A stretch of 7,063 nt of DNA from WANQ01 sp964448055 (GCA_964448055.1 CAYUVB010000063.1:1-7063); one strand, 5' to 3'; numbered from the stretch's first letter, positions 1-6,440 are shown. Notes: generated by a model from the sequence alone, not told the origin. Numbers and translations are program-made.

Positions 1-2
1 AG

Positions 3-485
3 AAAAAGAAACCATATCTACTGGAACTACTTGGACTTAGCATAGACCCTGTAATAGAAGGACGTAGAATAAAAGTGTTGGTAAGCAAATTAGGACTTGA
101 TGGACATGATCGTGGAGCAAAGGTTGTTGCACGCGCTCTCAAGGATGCAGGATTCGATGTAGTATATCTAGGGGTACACCAAACACCAGAAAATGTTGTA
201 AATACAGCCATAGAAGAAGATGTAGATATAATTGGGGTAAGTATCCTATCGGGATCCCATATAGAGCTTGCACAAGATTTAATGAAGCTACTTAAGGAAA
301 AGAAAGTAGACTACATACCAGTTTTCATGGGTGGTATAATACCACCACAAGACGTACCTATACTCAAGAAAATAGGTATAAAGGAGGTTTTTGGTCCAGG
401 CACACCTCTTAAAACTATAATAGAAAAAGTATATGAAATGGCGGTTAAGAAAAGACAATTAGAAAAACAACTAGGTAAAAGGTGA
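3..485 (+). CDS. mcmA2: Methylmalonyl-CoA mutase, small cobalamin-binding subunit (5' partial)
   Basis: This is the B12-binding subunit of adenosylcobalamin-dependent methylmalonyl-CoA mutase; it presents the cofactor to the catalytic large subunit encoded two genes downstream. Seen directly: the base-off/His-on motif DxHxxG as LGLDGHDRG (His codon 105-107), then SILSG (the SxL cofactor motif) and MGGIIPP (the GG motif), in the usual order and spacing of a Rossmann-like B12 domain. The frame stays open with no stop back to base 3. A GTG at 75 would be a possible start, but it lies inside the first beta strand (RRIKVLVSKLGLDGHDRG). The 24 codons before it read like real protein (PYLLELLGLSIDPVIEG), and no in-frame ATG is present, so the true start is probably left of the window. 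It ends in TGA at 483-485, which is part of the epimerase ribosome binding site. Family assignment is very secure; the start is unknown. Confidence 0.95.
   Translation, partial: KKKPYLLELLGLSIDPVIEGRRIKVLVSKLGLDGHDRGAKVVARALKDAGFDVVYLGVHQTPENVVNTAIEEDVDIIGVSILSGSHIELAQDLMKLLKEKKVDYIPVFMGGIIPPQDVPILKKIGIKEVFGPGTPLKTIIEKVYEMAVKKRQLEKQLGKR
480..485 (+). promoter_or_regulatory. Ribosome binding site of the epimerase gene
   Basis: AGGTGA, complementary to the 3' end of archaeal 16S rRNA, lies 6 bases before the ATG at 492. The stop codon of the mutase small subunit is the TGA inside this motif, so termination of one gene places ribosomes on the start signal of the next. This supports translational coupling and fixes the epimerase start. 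Confidence 0.75.
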
Positions 486-491
486 AATGTA

Positions 492-908
492 ATGCCCAAG
501 ATTCTCAAAATAGACCATCTTGGTATAGCTGTAAAGAACTTAGATGAAGCAATAAAATTCTATCGTGATATACTAGGTTTAGAATTAGTAAAAATAGAGG
601 AGGTTCCAGAAGAGAAAGTTAAGATAGCGATGTTCAAAGTAGGTGAAAGCTTCATAGAACTACTGGAAGGTACATCACCCGATAGCGCTATATCTAAATA
701 CATAGAGAAGAAGGGTGAAGGAATACATCACATAGCTTTCCGAGTGGAGAATATAGATGAGGCAATAATTGAGCTTAAAGACAAAGTCAGATTAGTCTAT
801 GAACAGCCTAGAATAGTAGCTAGTGGTGAAAGAAGAATAACATTTATTCATCCAAAATCAGCTTACGGAGTACTCCTAGAATTAGTTGAAAGAAAAGAGG
901 AGCATTAA
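492..908 (+). CDS. mce: Methylmalonyl-CoA epimerase (VOC family)
   Basis: This enzyme interconverts (S)- and (R)-methylmalonyl-CoA, connecting biotin-carboxylase-type chemistry (S form) with the B12 mutase (R form). It is a 138-residue protein, the normal length for the family. Two beta-alpha-beta-beta-beta repeats of the vicinal oxygen chelate fold can be followed: IDHLGIAVKNLDEAIKFY near residues 7-24, and GIHHIAFRVENIDEA near 77-91. By comparison with characterised epimerases, the likely metal ligands are His9, Glu56 (in FIELLEG), a His of the HH pair at 79-80, and Glu130 (in LLELVE). The last is also expected to act as an acid/base residue. The segment SPDSAISKYIEKKGEGIHH is very typical of this enzyme as opposed to glyoxalase I. 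The gene sits between the two mutase subunits, 6 bases after the small one, and must be co-transcribed with them. Assignment is secure. Confidence 0.95.
   Translation: MPKILKIDHLGIAVKNLDEAIKFYRDILGLELVKIEEVPEEKVKIAMFKVGESFIELLEGTSPDSAISKYIEKKGEGIHHIAFRVENIDEAIIELKDKVRLVYEQPRIVASGERRITFIHPKSAYGVLLELVERKEEH
897..902 (+). promoter_or_regulatory. Ribosome binding site of the mutase large subunit
   Basis: GAGGAG, formed by two of the last Glu codons of the epimerase gene, lies 8 bases before the TTG at 911. It decides the choice of this non-ATG start. The next in-frame ATG (M8 at 932) has no comparable motif near it. Confidence 0.7.
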
Positions 909-910
909 CC

Positions 911-2602
911 TTGGTATTCGATCTATCTAAGATGGAGAAAATAAGAGAAAGAATGACTGAATGGACCAAGGAAGTTGTTGAACCAATACTCAAGAAATTA
1001 CCTGAGCGTAAGAGAGAATTCCTAACAGAAGAAGGTATACTCGTGAAGAGAGTATATACACCAGTAGATCTTGCCGAAAGAAATTGGGATTACTTAGAAA
1101 AACTAGGTTTCCCAGGCCAATATCCCTTCACACGTGGAGTATATCCGACAATGTATCGTGGAAGAATATGGACTATAAGACAGTATGCAGGATACGGTTC
1201 AGCTGAAGATACAAACAAGCGATACAAGTATCTCTTAAGTATTGGCCAAACAGGACTAAGCATGGCATTCGATTTACCAACACAGTTAGGCTTAGATCCT
1301 GATCACCCATTAGCATGGTATGAGGTAGGTAAAGTAGGAGTATCAATGCCTAGCATAGTGGAAATGGATATAGTATTTAAGGATATACCTATGGATAAAA
1401 TAACAACCTCTATGACTATTAATGCAACCGCAATAGAAGTATTATCGATGTATATAGTTGTAGCTGAAAGTAGGGGTATAGACCGTAAAGTACTTGGAGG
1501 AACTATTCAAAACGATATTCTTAAGGAATTCATAGCAAGAAACAACTACATCTACCCGCCAATACCCTCAATGAGATATGCAACTGATGCAATAATGTGG
1601 TGTGCTAAGGAAATGCCTAAATGGAATAGTATAAGTATCTCAGGATATCACTTTGAAGAAGCAGGCGCTACTCCAGCACAAGAAATAGCATTTACACTAG
1701 CTGATGGAATAGAATATGTTAAATGGGTTGTAGAAAGAGGAATGCCCGTAGACAAGTTTGCACCAAGACTAAGCTTCTTCTTTGCTGCAAGGACAAATCT
1801 ATTCGAACAAATAGCTAAATTCCGTGCAGCTAGACGCATGTGGGCAAAAATAATGAAAGAAAGATTTGGGGCAAAGAATCCAAGAAGCATGATGTTAAGA
1901 TTCCATACACAAACGGCAGGAGTACTACTAACAGCACAACAACCAGAAGTAAACATCATACGTACAACTATACAAGCATTAGCAGCAGTATTAGGGGGAA
2001 CCCAAAGCTTACACGTAAACAGCTATGACGAAGCATTGAGCTTACCAACAGAAAAAGCAGTTAAACTATCAGTAAGAGTACAACAGGTATTAGCATATGA
2101 AGCAGGTGTAGTAGATACTGTTGATCCATTAGGAGGAGCATACTACATAGAATGGTTAACCGACGAAATAGAAGAGAGAGCTTGGAAAATAATAGATGAA
2201 ATAGATAAACTAGGTGGAATGGTTAGAGCAATAGAAATAGGTTATCCACAAAGAGAAATAGCTAAAGCAGCCTACGAGTATCAGTTAAAGGTTGAGAAAG
2301 GGGAAATACCGATCATAGGAGTAAACATATTCGTAGAACCAGAAGAACCTAAAATAGAAGTACTAAAAGTAGATCCAGCAGTAAGAGAAAGAGTAGTAGA
2401 TAGATTGAAGAAGTTAAAGGAAGAAAGAGATAATGAAAAAGTAAAGAGACTATTAGATCAGATAGCAAAAGTAGCAGAAAAAGAAGATGAAAACCTGTTC
2501 CCATATATCCTAGAAGCTATTAGAGCCAAGGCAACCTTAGGAGAGATAAGCGGTGTATTAAGAGAAGTATGGGGCGAATGGAGAGCACCAGAAGTATTCT
2601 AA
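911..2602 (+). CDS. mcmA1: Methylmalonyl-CoA mutase, large catalytic subunit
   Basis: This is the catalytic TIM-barrel subunit that rearranges (R)-methylmalonyl-CoA and succinyl-CoA by a radical mechanism. At 563 residues it has the length of the stand-alone archaeal large subunit, with no B12 domain; that domain is the separate upstream gene. Conserved blocks in order are TIRQYAGYGSAEDTN (88-102), MAFDLPTQLG (118-127), TTSMTINATA (165-174), GTIQNDILKEF (197-207), SISGYHFEEAGATPAQE (242-258), and GGTQSLHVNSYDEA (362-375). Aligned by eye to the Propionibacterium enzyme, Tyr92, Arg210 and His247 match Tyr89, Arg207 and His244. Isobutyryl-CoA mutases carry Phe and Gln at the first two positions, so the residues favour a methylmalonyl-CoA substrate. 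TTG start, 2 bases after the epimerase stop, backed by GAGGAG. No MeaB-type GTPase chaperone is seen in the window; it could lie upstream. The function is secure. The physiological direction cannot be read from the sequence. Confidence 0.96.
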   Translation: MVFDLSKMEKIRERMTEWTKEVVEPILKKLPERKREFLTEEGILVKRVYTPVDLAERNWDYLEKLGFPGQYPFTRGVYPTMYRGRIWTIRQYAGYGSAEDTNKRYKYLLSIGQTGLSMAFDLPTQLGLDPDHPLAWYEVGKVGVSMPSIVEMDIVFKDIPMDKITTSMTINATAIEVLSMYIVVAESRGIDRKVLGGTIQNDILKEFIARNNYIYPPIPSMRYATDAIMWCAKEMPKWNSISISGYHFEEAGATPAQEIAFTLADGIEYVKWVVERGMPVDKFAPRLSFFFAARTNLFEQIAKFRAARRMWAKIMKERFGAKNPRSMMLRFHTQTAGVLLTAQQPEVNIIRTTIQALAAVLGGTQSLHVNSYDEALSLPTEKAVKLSVRVQQVLAYEAGVVDTVDPLGGAYYIEWLTDEIEERAWKIIDEIDKLGGMVRAIEIGYPQREIAKAAYEYQLKVEKGEIPIIGVNIFVEPEEPKIEVLKVDPAVRERVVDRLKKLKEERDNEKVKRLLDQIAKVAEKEDENLFPYILEAIRAKATLGEISGVLREVWGEWRAPEVF

Positions 2603-2688
2603 CAATGTTCTATCAATAAATACTTTAATACCTTCATAGTGCATGAGCAGTACTGTTTACGCCGATAAATGTAGCACTAAATATTATT

Positions 2689-2717
2689 AATTTTAAGTTA
2701 TTTTATTTCTTTAATTT
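2689..2717 (+). terminator. T-rich candidate terminator after the mutase operon
   Basis: A run of mostly T on the + strand, with clusters of four at 2691-2694 and 2701-2704 and further TTT/TTTA steps, begins about 90 bases after the mutase stop. Archaeal RNA polymerase can terminate at U-rich tracts without a hairpin, and no convincing stem is visible here. The tract could equally be part of an AT-rich promoter, so this is a tentative call. Confidence 0.35.
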
Positions 2718-2730
2718 AGGTAGAGTATTT

Positions 2731-2796
2731 CTAGTAAAATCTAAAAATCTCTAATTCGTTTACATGGTTTCCAGAGCGTGATGGGGGCAAAGGAGA
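2731..2796 (+). promoter_or_regulatory. trxB: Probable promoter and leader of trxB-galE
   Basis: The 194-base spacer 2603-2796 separates the mutase operon from trxB and is the only room for a trxB promoter. AT-rich TATA-like stretches occur at 2742-2748 (TAAAAAT), and also further up at 2691-2697. From the first, transcription would begin near 2768-2772, giving a short leader. That leader (about 2766-2795) is clearly more GC-rich than the rest of the spacer. No single TATA/BRE pair stands out, so the exact box is uncertain. Confidence 0.3.
2791..2795 (+). promoter_or_regulatory. trxB: Poorly spaced ribosome binding site before trxB
   Basis: AGGAG ends only 1 base before the ATG at 2797 and 16 bases before the next in-frame ATG at 2812. 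Neither spacing is the usual 5-9 bases. A stop (TGA, 2779-2781) in the same frame rules out a start much further upstream, so the choice lies between these two ATGs. Confidence 0.4.
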
Positions 2797-3768
2797 ATGT
2801 CTAAGTTTCGTATGAGAACAGAGAGATTAGATAAATACAAGACCCAGTTATGGGATGTTGTAATAGTTGGTGGTGGGGCTGCAGGTGTTGCAGCTGCAAT
2901 ATATGCTGCAAGATATATGCTTAAAACAATAATAGTGACTGAGACTGAGGGTGGAACATTACTTGAAGCAGCAGAAATAGAGAACTATCCTGGTTTTCCC
3001 TCAATCCTAGGTCCTGACCTTGCAACAAAATTCTATGAACATTTAAGAAAATATAATGTACCTATTCTTAAAGCACGTGTTGTAAGCATAGAAAAGAGTA
3101 ATGATGAAGTATTCGTTATAAAAGGTACTCGAGGCCTAGAACTAAGATCTAAGACTGTAATATTAGCCATAGGAACTATTAGAAGAAAGCTTGGCGTACC
3201 CGGTGAAGAAGAATTAGCTGGAAGAGGAGTAAGTTATTGTACTGTATGTGATGCACCAATGTTCAAAGGTAAAGTTGTAGCAGTTGTTGGTGGAGGTGAC
3301 TCAGCTCTTCAAGGAGCTTTGCTTGTGGCAAGGCATGCATCGAAGGTATATTTAATACATCGCAGAGATCAATTCCGTGCTCAACCTATATATGTTAAGC
3401 AAGTAAAAGAGACACCTAATATAGAGTTAGTCCTAAATGAAACGGTAATAAAGATAGGCGGCAAAGAAAAAGTTGAATGGTTAAGGTTAAGGTCAGGTAA
3501 GATATTAAAAGTAGATGGTGTATTCATAGAAATAGGCGAAGAACCTCCAAGAGAATTTCTTAGGAATATAGGCTTAGAATTAGACGAAAAGGGTTTTGTT
3601 AAAGTAAGAGAGGATATGTCAACGAACATACCAGGTATATTTGCAGCAGGAGATGTAACGAACATACCATTGAAACAAGTTGTTACAGCTGTTTACACTG
3701 GAGCACGTGCTGCAACATCGGCATACGAGTATATTTCTCGTAGACAATATAGTGGGTGGGGTGCTTAA
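2797..3768 (+). CDS. trxB: Thioredoxin reductase (NADPH, FAD flavoprotein)
   Basis: This is a cytoplasmic flavoenzyme that passes electrons from NADPH through FAD and a redox disulfide to thioredoxin or a glutaredoxin-like protein. It has 323 residues, the usual low-molecular-weight form. Visible motifs are the FAD dinucleotide fold VVIVGGGAAG (21-30), IENYPGF (61-67), the active-site CTVCD with Cys148 and Cys151, the NADPH fold GGGDSA (165-170), HRRDQFRA (188-195), and the C-terminal FAD motif GIFAAGDV (280-287). The HRRDxFR arginines are those that contact the 2'-phosphate in NADPH-using relatives, so NADPH use is likely. The first ~19 residues (rich in Lys/Arg) form a charged extension before the FAD fold. 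Crenarchaeal relatives often have one, but the Met at position 6 is an alternative start. Expected to be co-transcribed with the galE-like gene, which starts 4 bases after its stop. Protein partners are not encoded here. Confidence 0.95.
   Translation: MSKFRMRTERLDKYKTQLWDVVIVGGGAAGVAAAIYAARYMLKTIIVTETEGGTLLEAAEIENYPGFPSILGPDLATKFYEHLRKYNVPILKARVVSIEKSNDEVFVIKGTRGLELRSKTVILAIGTIRRKLGVPGEEELAGRGVSYCTVCDAPMFKGKVVAVVGGGDSALQGALLVARHASKVYLIHRRDQFRAQPIYVKQVKETPNIELVLNETVIKIGGKEKVEWLRLRSGKILKVDGVFIEIGEEPPREFLRNIGLELDEKGFVKVREDMSTNIPGIFAAGDVTNIPLKQVVTAVYTGARAATSAYEYISRRQYSGWGA
3755..3763 (+). promoter_or_regulatory. galE: Ribosome binding site of the galE-like gene
   Basis: Two GGTG cores (3755-3758 and 3760-3763) lie in the last codons of trxB. 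The second is 9 bases before the TTG at 3773. This favours TTG 3773 over the GTG at 3761 in the same frame, which overlaps the motif itself. Confidence 0.5.
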
Positions 3769-3772
3769 GGCA

Positions 3773-4741
3773 TTGGCAAAGATAGTTGTTACTGGTGGCG
3801 CAGGATTCATAGGTAGTTATTTAGTTGAAAAACTAGTTGGTATGGGTTATAATGTTGTTGTAATAGATAACTTCTCCAGTGGTAATCCTGAAAACCTTAG
3901 AAGAGTATCTAATAATCCTAATGTTAAGATAATAAAATTCGACTTAAAACATAGTGGATGGGAAAAAGAGCTAGCAGAAGCAGAGGCAGTATTCCATTTT
4001 GCTGCTAATCCTGAGGTAAGAGTATCAACAATAGAACCAAGAATACATTTTAATGAGAACGTTTTAGCATCATTTAATGTACTAGAGGCATCACGAATAA
4101 ATGATGTTAAATACGTGGTCTTTGCATCTTCTAGTACAGTATATGGTGATGCGAGGAAGATTCCAACTCCAGAAGATTATACGCCACTAGAACCAATATC
4201 AGTGTATGGTGCAAGTAAGCTAGCAGTAGAATACATGTTGATAACATATAGTAAACTCTACGGGATAAGGTCACTAATTCTAAGATATGCTAATATAATA
4301 GGTCCTAGGCTCACACATGGCGTCATAGTAGATTTTATTAAGAAGCTTAAAGCCAATCCAAGAAAGCTTGAAATATTAGGCGATGGTACACAGAAAAAGA
4401 GCTACCTTTATGTAACAGATGCGGTAGATGCAACAATACACTTATACAAGTACTTCAAATCTATAAAGGAAGCCTATGACATATACAACGTAGGTAATTA
4501 TGACTGGATAACAGTTAAGGAAATAGCAGACATAATAGTAAAGCTCATGGGCCTCAGAAACGTAGAATACGTATACAAGCCAGCGACACCTGATGGACGC
4601 GGATGGCCTGGTGATGTTAAGCTCATGTTGTTAGACATATCAAAAATAGTAAAGACTGGTTGGAAACCAAAGTATACTTCTAGACAAGCAGTTGAGTTAA
4701 CAGCTAGAGCATTATTATCTTCAAGTAAATCATCCACATAA
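3773..4741 (+). CDS. galE: UDP-glucose 4-epimerase-like nucleotide-sugar epimerase
   Basis: This is an extended short-chain dehydrogenase/reductase that uses tightly bound NAD to epimerise or modify a nucleotide sugar, probably UDP-glucose/UDP-galactose for cell-surface glycans or protein glycosylation. With the TTG start the protein has 322 residues, normal for archaeal GalE-like enzymes. Motifs are TGGAGFIG (7-14, NAD fold), VVVIDNFSSG (28-37, Asp32 binding the adenosine ribose), FHFAANPEVR (74-83), SSSTVYG (119-125), and the catalytic YGASK (Tyr145, Lys149). The C-terminal half carries ILGDGTQKKSYLYV and GRGWPGDV, typical of sugar-nucleotide binding in archaeal epimerases. The open frame extends upstream into trxB (to 3680), but those residues are not family-like. 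Exact sugar specificity cannot be fixed; UDP-glucuronate or dTDP-sugar enzymes share the same motifs. Its operon partner trxB has no obvious metabolic link. Confidence 0.85.
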   Translation: MAKIVVTGGAGFIGSYLVEKLVGMGYNVVVIDNFSSGNPENLRRVSNNPNVKIIKFDLKHSGWEKELAEAEAVFHFAANPEVRVSTIEPRIHFNENVLASFNVLEASRINDVKYVVFASSSTVYGDARKIPTPEDYTPLEPISVYGASKLAVEYMLITYSKLYGIRSLILRYANIIGPRLTHGVIVDFIKKLKANPRKLEILGDGTQKKSYLYVTDAVDATIHLYKYFKSIKEAYDIYNVGNYDWITVKEIADIIVKLMGLRNVEYVYKPATPDGRGWPGDVKLMLLDISKIVKTGWKPKYTSRQAVELTARALLSSSKSST

Positions 4742-4787
4742 TCTACATGATATTTCTTTAAACTTGCTGATTACGTGAAAAATACAA

Positions 4788-4800
4788 CCATTTATATTAT
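4788..4800 (+). promoter_or_regulatory. TATA-like promoter element upstream of the small helical protein gene
   Basis: CCATTTATATTAT contains TTTATATTA (4791-4799), close to the crenarchaeal TATA-box consensus, preceded by an A-rich stretch. Transcription would start about 25 bases on, near 4820, leaving a leader of about 40 bases before the TTG at 4861. It lies in the 119-base spacer after galE, the only non-coding DNA before the next gene. The remaining spacer shows no other clear signal. Confidence 0.5.
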
Positions 4801-4860
4801 AGCTATTAACCTTATAGAAATCTAGGATATCCTTGTCCCTAATGGAGTGGTAGGGTAGCC

Positions 4861-5105
4861 TTGAGTAAAGTAGACTTTGACAAAGTTAAGAAGAGATTAG
4901 AAGAACTACTTGCTGATGAAGAATCAGAAGTAAGACATTACGTTGACTTGGCGCAAAGAGCTAGTGACCCAAAGATTAGGGCAGCCCTCAAGTCTATTGC
5001 TGAGGATACTATAGTTCATTACTATGTTATGAAGGCATTGCTTGAATCTATTAGAGAAATAGAAATGTTTAGGAGAAGACTTATGGAAGAACAAGGCGAA
5101 CATAG
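4861..5105 (+). CDS. Small helical protein, possibly ferritin-like (3' end lost in gap)
   Basis: Eighty-one residues are visible before the assembly gap; no stop has been reached. The start is TTG, with AGGG (4852-4855) 5 bases upstream and a TATA-like box further up, so this looks like a real single-gene unit. The sequence is highly charged and almost entirely helical. Helix one runs about 4-35 (with ADEESEVRHYVDLA), a turn with DP follows at 36-37, helix two runs 38-65 (SIAEDTIVHYYVMKALLESI), then a Glu/Arg-rich tail ends at HIS 81. The Glu...His-Tyr followed by Glu-Asp...His pattern resembles half of a ferritin-like or rubrerythrin four-helix bundle. However, the usual ExxH ligand pair is changed: Thr50 stands three before His53. 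It could equally be an unrelated helical-hairpin protein. I do not recognise a specific gene, and no function is assigned. Confidence 0.6.
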
Positions 5106-5205
5106 NNNNNNNNNNNNNNNNNNNNNNNNNNNNNNNNNNNNNNNNNNNNNNNNNNNNNNNNNNNNNNNNNNNNNNNNNNNNNNNNNNNNNNNNNNNNNNN
5201 NNNNN
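5106..5205. other. Assembly gap of 100 N
   Basis: Exactly 100 unknown bases, the conventional placeholder for a scaffold join of unknown size. It removes the 3' end of the + strand helical protein and the last residues of the - strand permease. Reading frames that appear to continue through the N run on either strand are artefacts. The true distance, and any terminators or small genes between the two, are not recoverable here. Confidence 0.97.
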
Positions 5206-6440
5206 CCTTCAAACCTCTTACTCATTAAGTAAACAGCTAGTGCCAATATCGTAGTAGTTGATACTATACTAATTACACCATATAGCATGTTTCCTATGAT
5301 AGCAGATTTTAACGTTATTAGTGGGGCTGTAAATGGTATTAATGATACCCCTATAGATACAACTAATGGACTTAACTTAAAGTCAATAAACATTGCAGCG
5401 TAAAGTGGTAGGAATACTAACATCCATATAAATCCAACCATGCTCTGAGCACTTCTTACATTCTCACCAAAGCTCCCAAGGTATAAGCCAAGTGTCGAAG
5501 CTAACATAACAGTTAAGAATATAGATAATGCATATAGCGCTAAACCACTAATACCTATGATATTAAGTATACTCGTTGACTCTACAGCGAACTCCTCCCC
5601 AAAACTTTCACTAGAATATATCCCCCTCATATAGAAGTAGAAACCAACCATGGTTGAAATTGATGCCATCAATGCTATAATCAATGTACCCGATAGCTTG
5701 GCCAATGCTATAATCTTACGACTTATAGGTAGAGTTAACAATACTTCAAGGGTTTTCTCTTCCTTCTCAACTCCTATACTTGTAGCAGCAATACTAGCAG
5801 CATAGCCTATGACAATCATTGGTACTATTGGAAGCATGAACAATTGTCCATAGAAAGCGCTAAGAGAGGCCATTGAATAGTATTTGCCAGCTAATACAAC
5901 GTGGCTTACAACGTTAATAGGATTTGCTACAAATCTAGGTGATAAATGTGTTGCCTTAGTTATGATTAACGACGATATGTATTCTTTAAAGCTTGTTATT
6001 ATTCCGGTTATAGCGTTAGCTAAACTAGTTGAAGTTATACTAATGTCAGTTAATTCGACATAGACTTTAAGATACCCGGGTACTCCAGAACTTATATTCT
6101 TTGAGAAACCTTGAGGAACTACTATTACAGCCATATACTTGTCTGCTTCTATGAGCCTCGAAATGTCGGTAAGAGTATCTAACTTTGTTACCGTAGCATT
6201 ACTCTTTCTCAAGTATTGTAATAGCATATCGGAGAATGGGCCTTTATCTAAATCTATTACAGCTAATTTTACACCAAAACTAAGGGTTTCTTTAACTTGT
6301 TCAACACTGTATTTTGTTGCAGCACCGAAAACTGCACCCATGACAATGTAAATTATTAACGGCATGAAAATCATGCCGAAGAGAATCTTCCTATCTCTGA
6401 GAAGATCCTTTATTTCTTTAATTACAAGTCTTTTAAGCAT
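5206..6440 (-). CDS. ABC-2 type exporter permease (3' end lost in gap)
   Basis: This is the membrane subunit of an ABC exporter, paired with the ATPase just upstream. The 411 visible residues show the NatB/ABC-2 layout. A short cytoplasmic amphipathic start (KEIKDLLRDRK) precedes TM1 at about 19-40. A soluble extracytoplasmic domain follows at about 41-199, then a cluster of hydrophobic segments near 200-222, 244-271, 292-322, 333-353, 358-382 and 387-406. After TM2, GVEKEEKTLEVLLTLPISR (223-241) matches the conserved cytoplasmic loop (E-K/R-E-x-G/K-T-L-E-x-L-L-x-x-P-I-S) of this family. The final MSKRFE follows the last membrane span, so only a short tail is likely missing. The start is fixed by GGTGAG 5 bases upstream and by the 8-base overlap with the ATPase stop. 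The substrate is unknown; relatives export Na+, drugs, peptides or polysaccharides, and nothing here decides between them. Confidence 0.88.

Noticed and set aside
1648..1959. Open frame of 103 codons on the - strand inside the mutase large subunit
   Set aside because: It is antisense to strongly conserved catalytic sequence, has no ribosome binding site, and its composition is what the opposite strand of a purine-rich gene gives.
1840..2028. Open frame of 62 codons on the + strand in another frame of the mutase gene
   Set aside because: Its low-complexity Ser/Thr/Lys/Asn product reflects frame-shifted A-rich codons; the mutase frame is intact and conserved across it.
3381..3665. Open frame of 94 codons on the - strand inside trxB
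   Set aside because: Antisense to the conserved C-terminal half of thioredoxin reductase, with no start signal or recognisable motif.
3680..3772. Upstream extension of the galE-like frame into trxB
   Set aside because: The 31 extra residues are not family-like and derive from another frame of trxB; the NAD fold begins directly after TTG 3773, which has a suitable ribosome binding site.
4745..4770. C/D-box small RNA candidate after galE (ATGATA followed by CTGA)
   Set aside because: The C box matches the RUGAUGA consensus only partly, there are no clear internal C'/D' boxes or flanking terminal stem, and such short motifs occur by chance in AT-rich DNA.
6139..6351. Open frame of 70 codons on the + strand opposite the permease
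   Set aside because: Shadow of the permease ectodomain; no ribosome binding site and no recognisable protein features.
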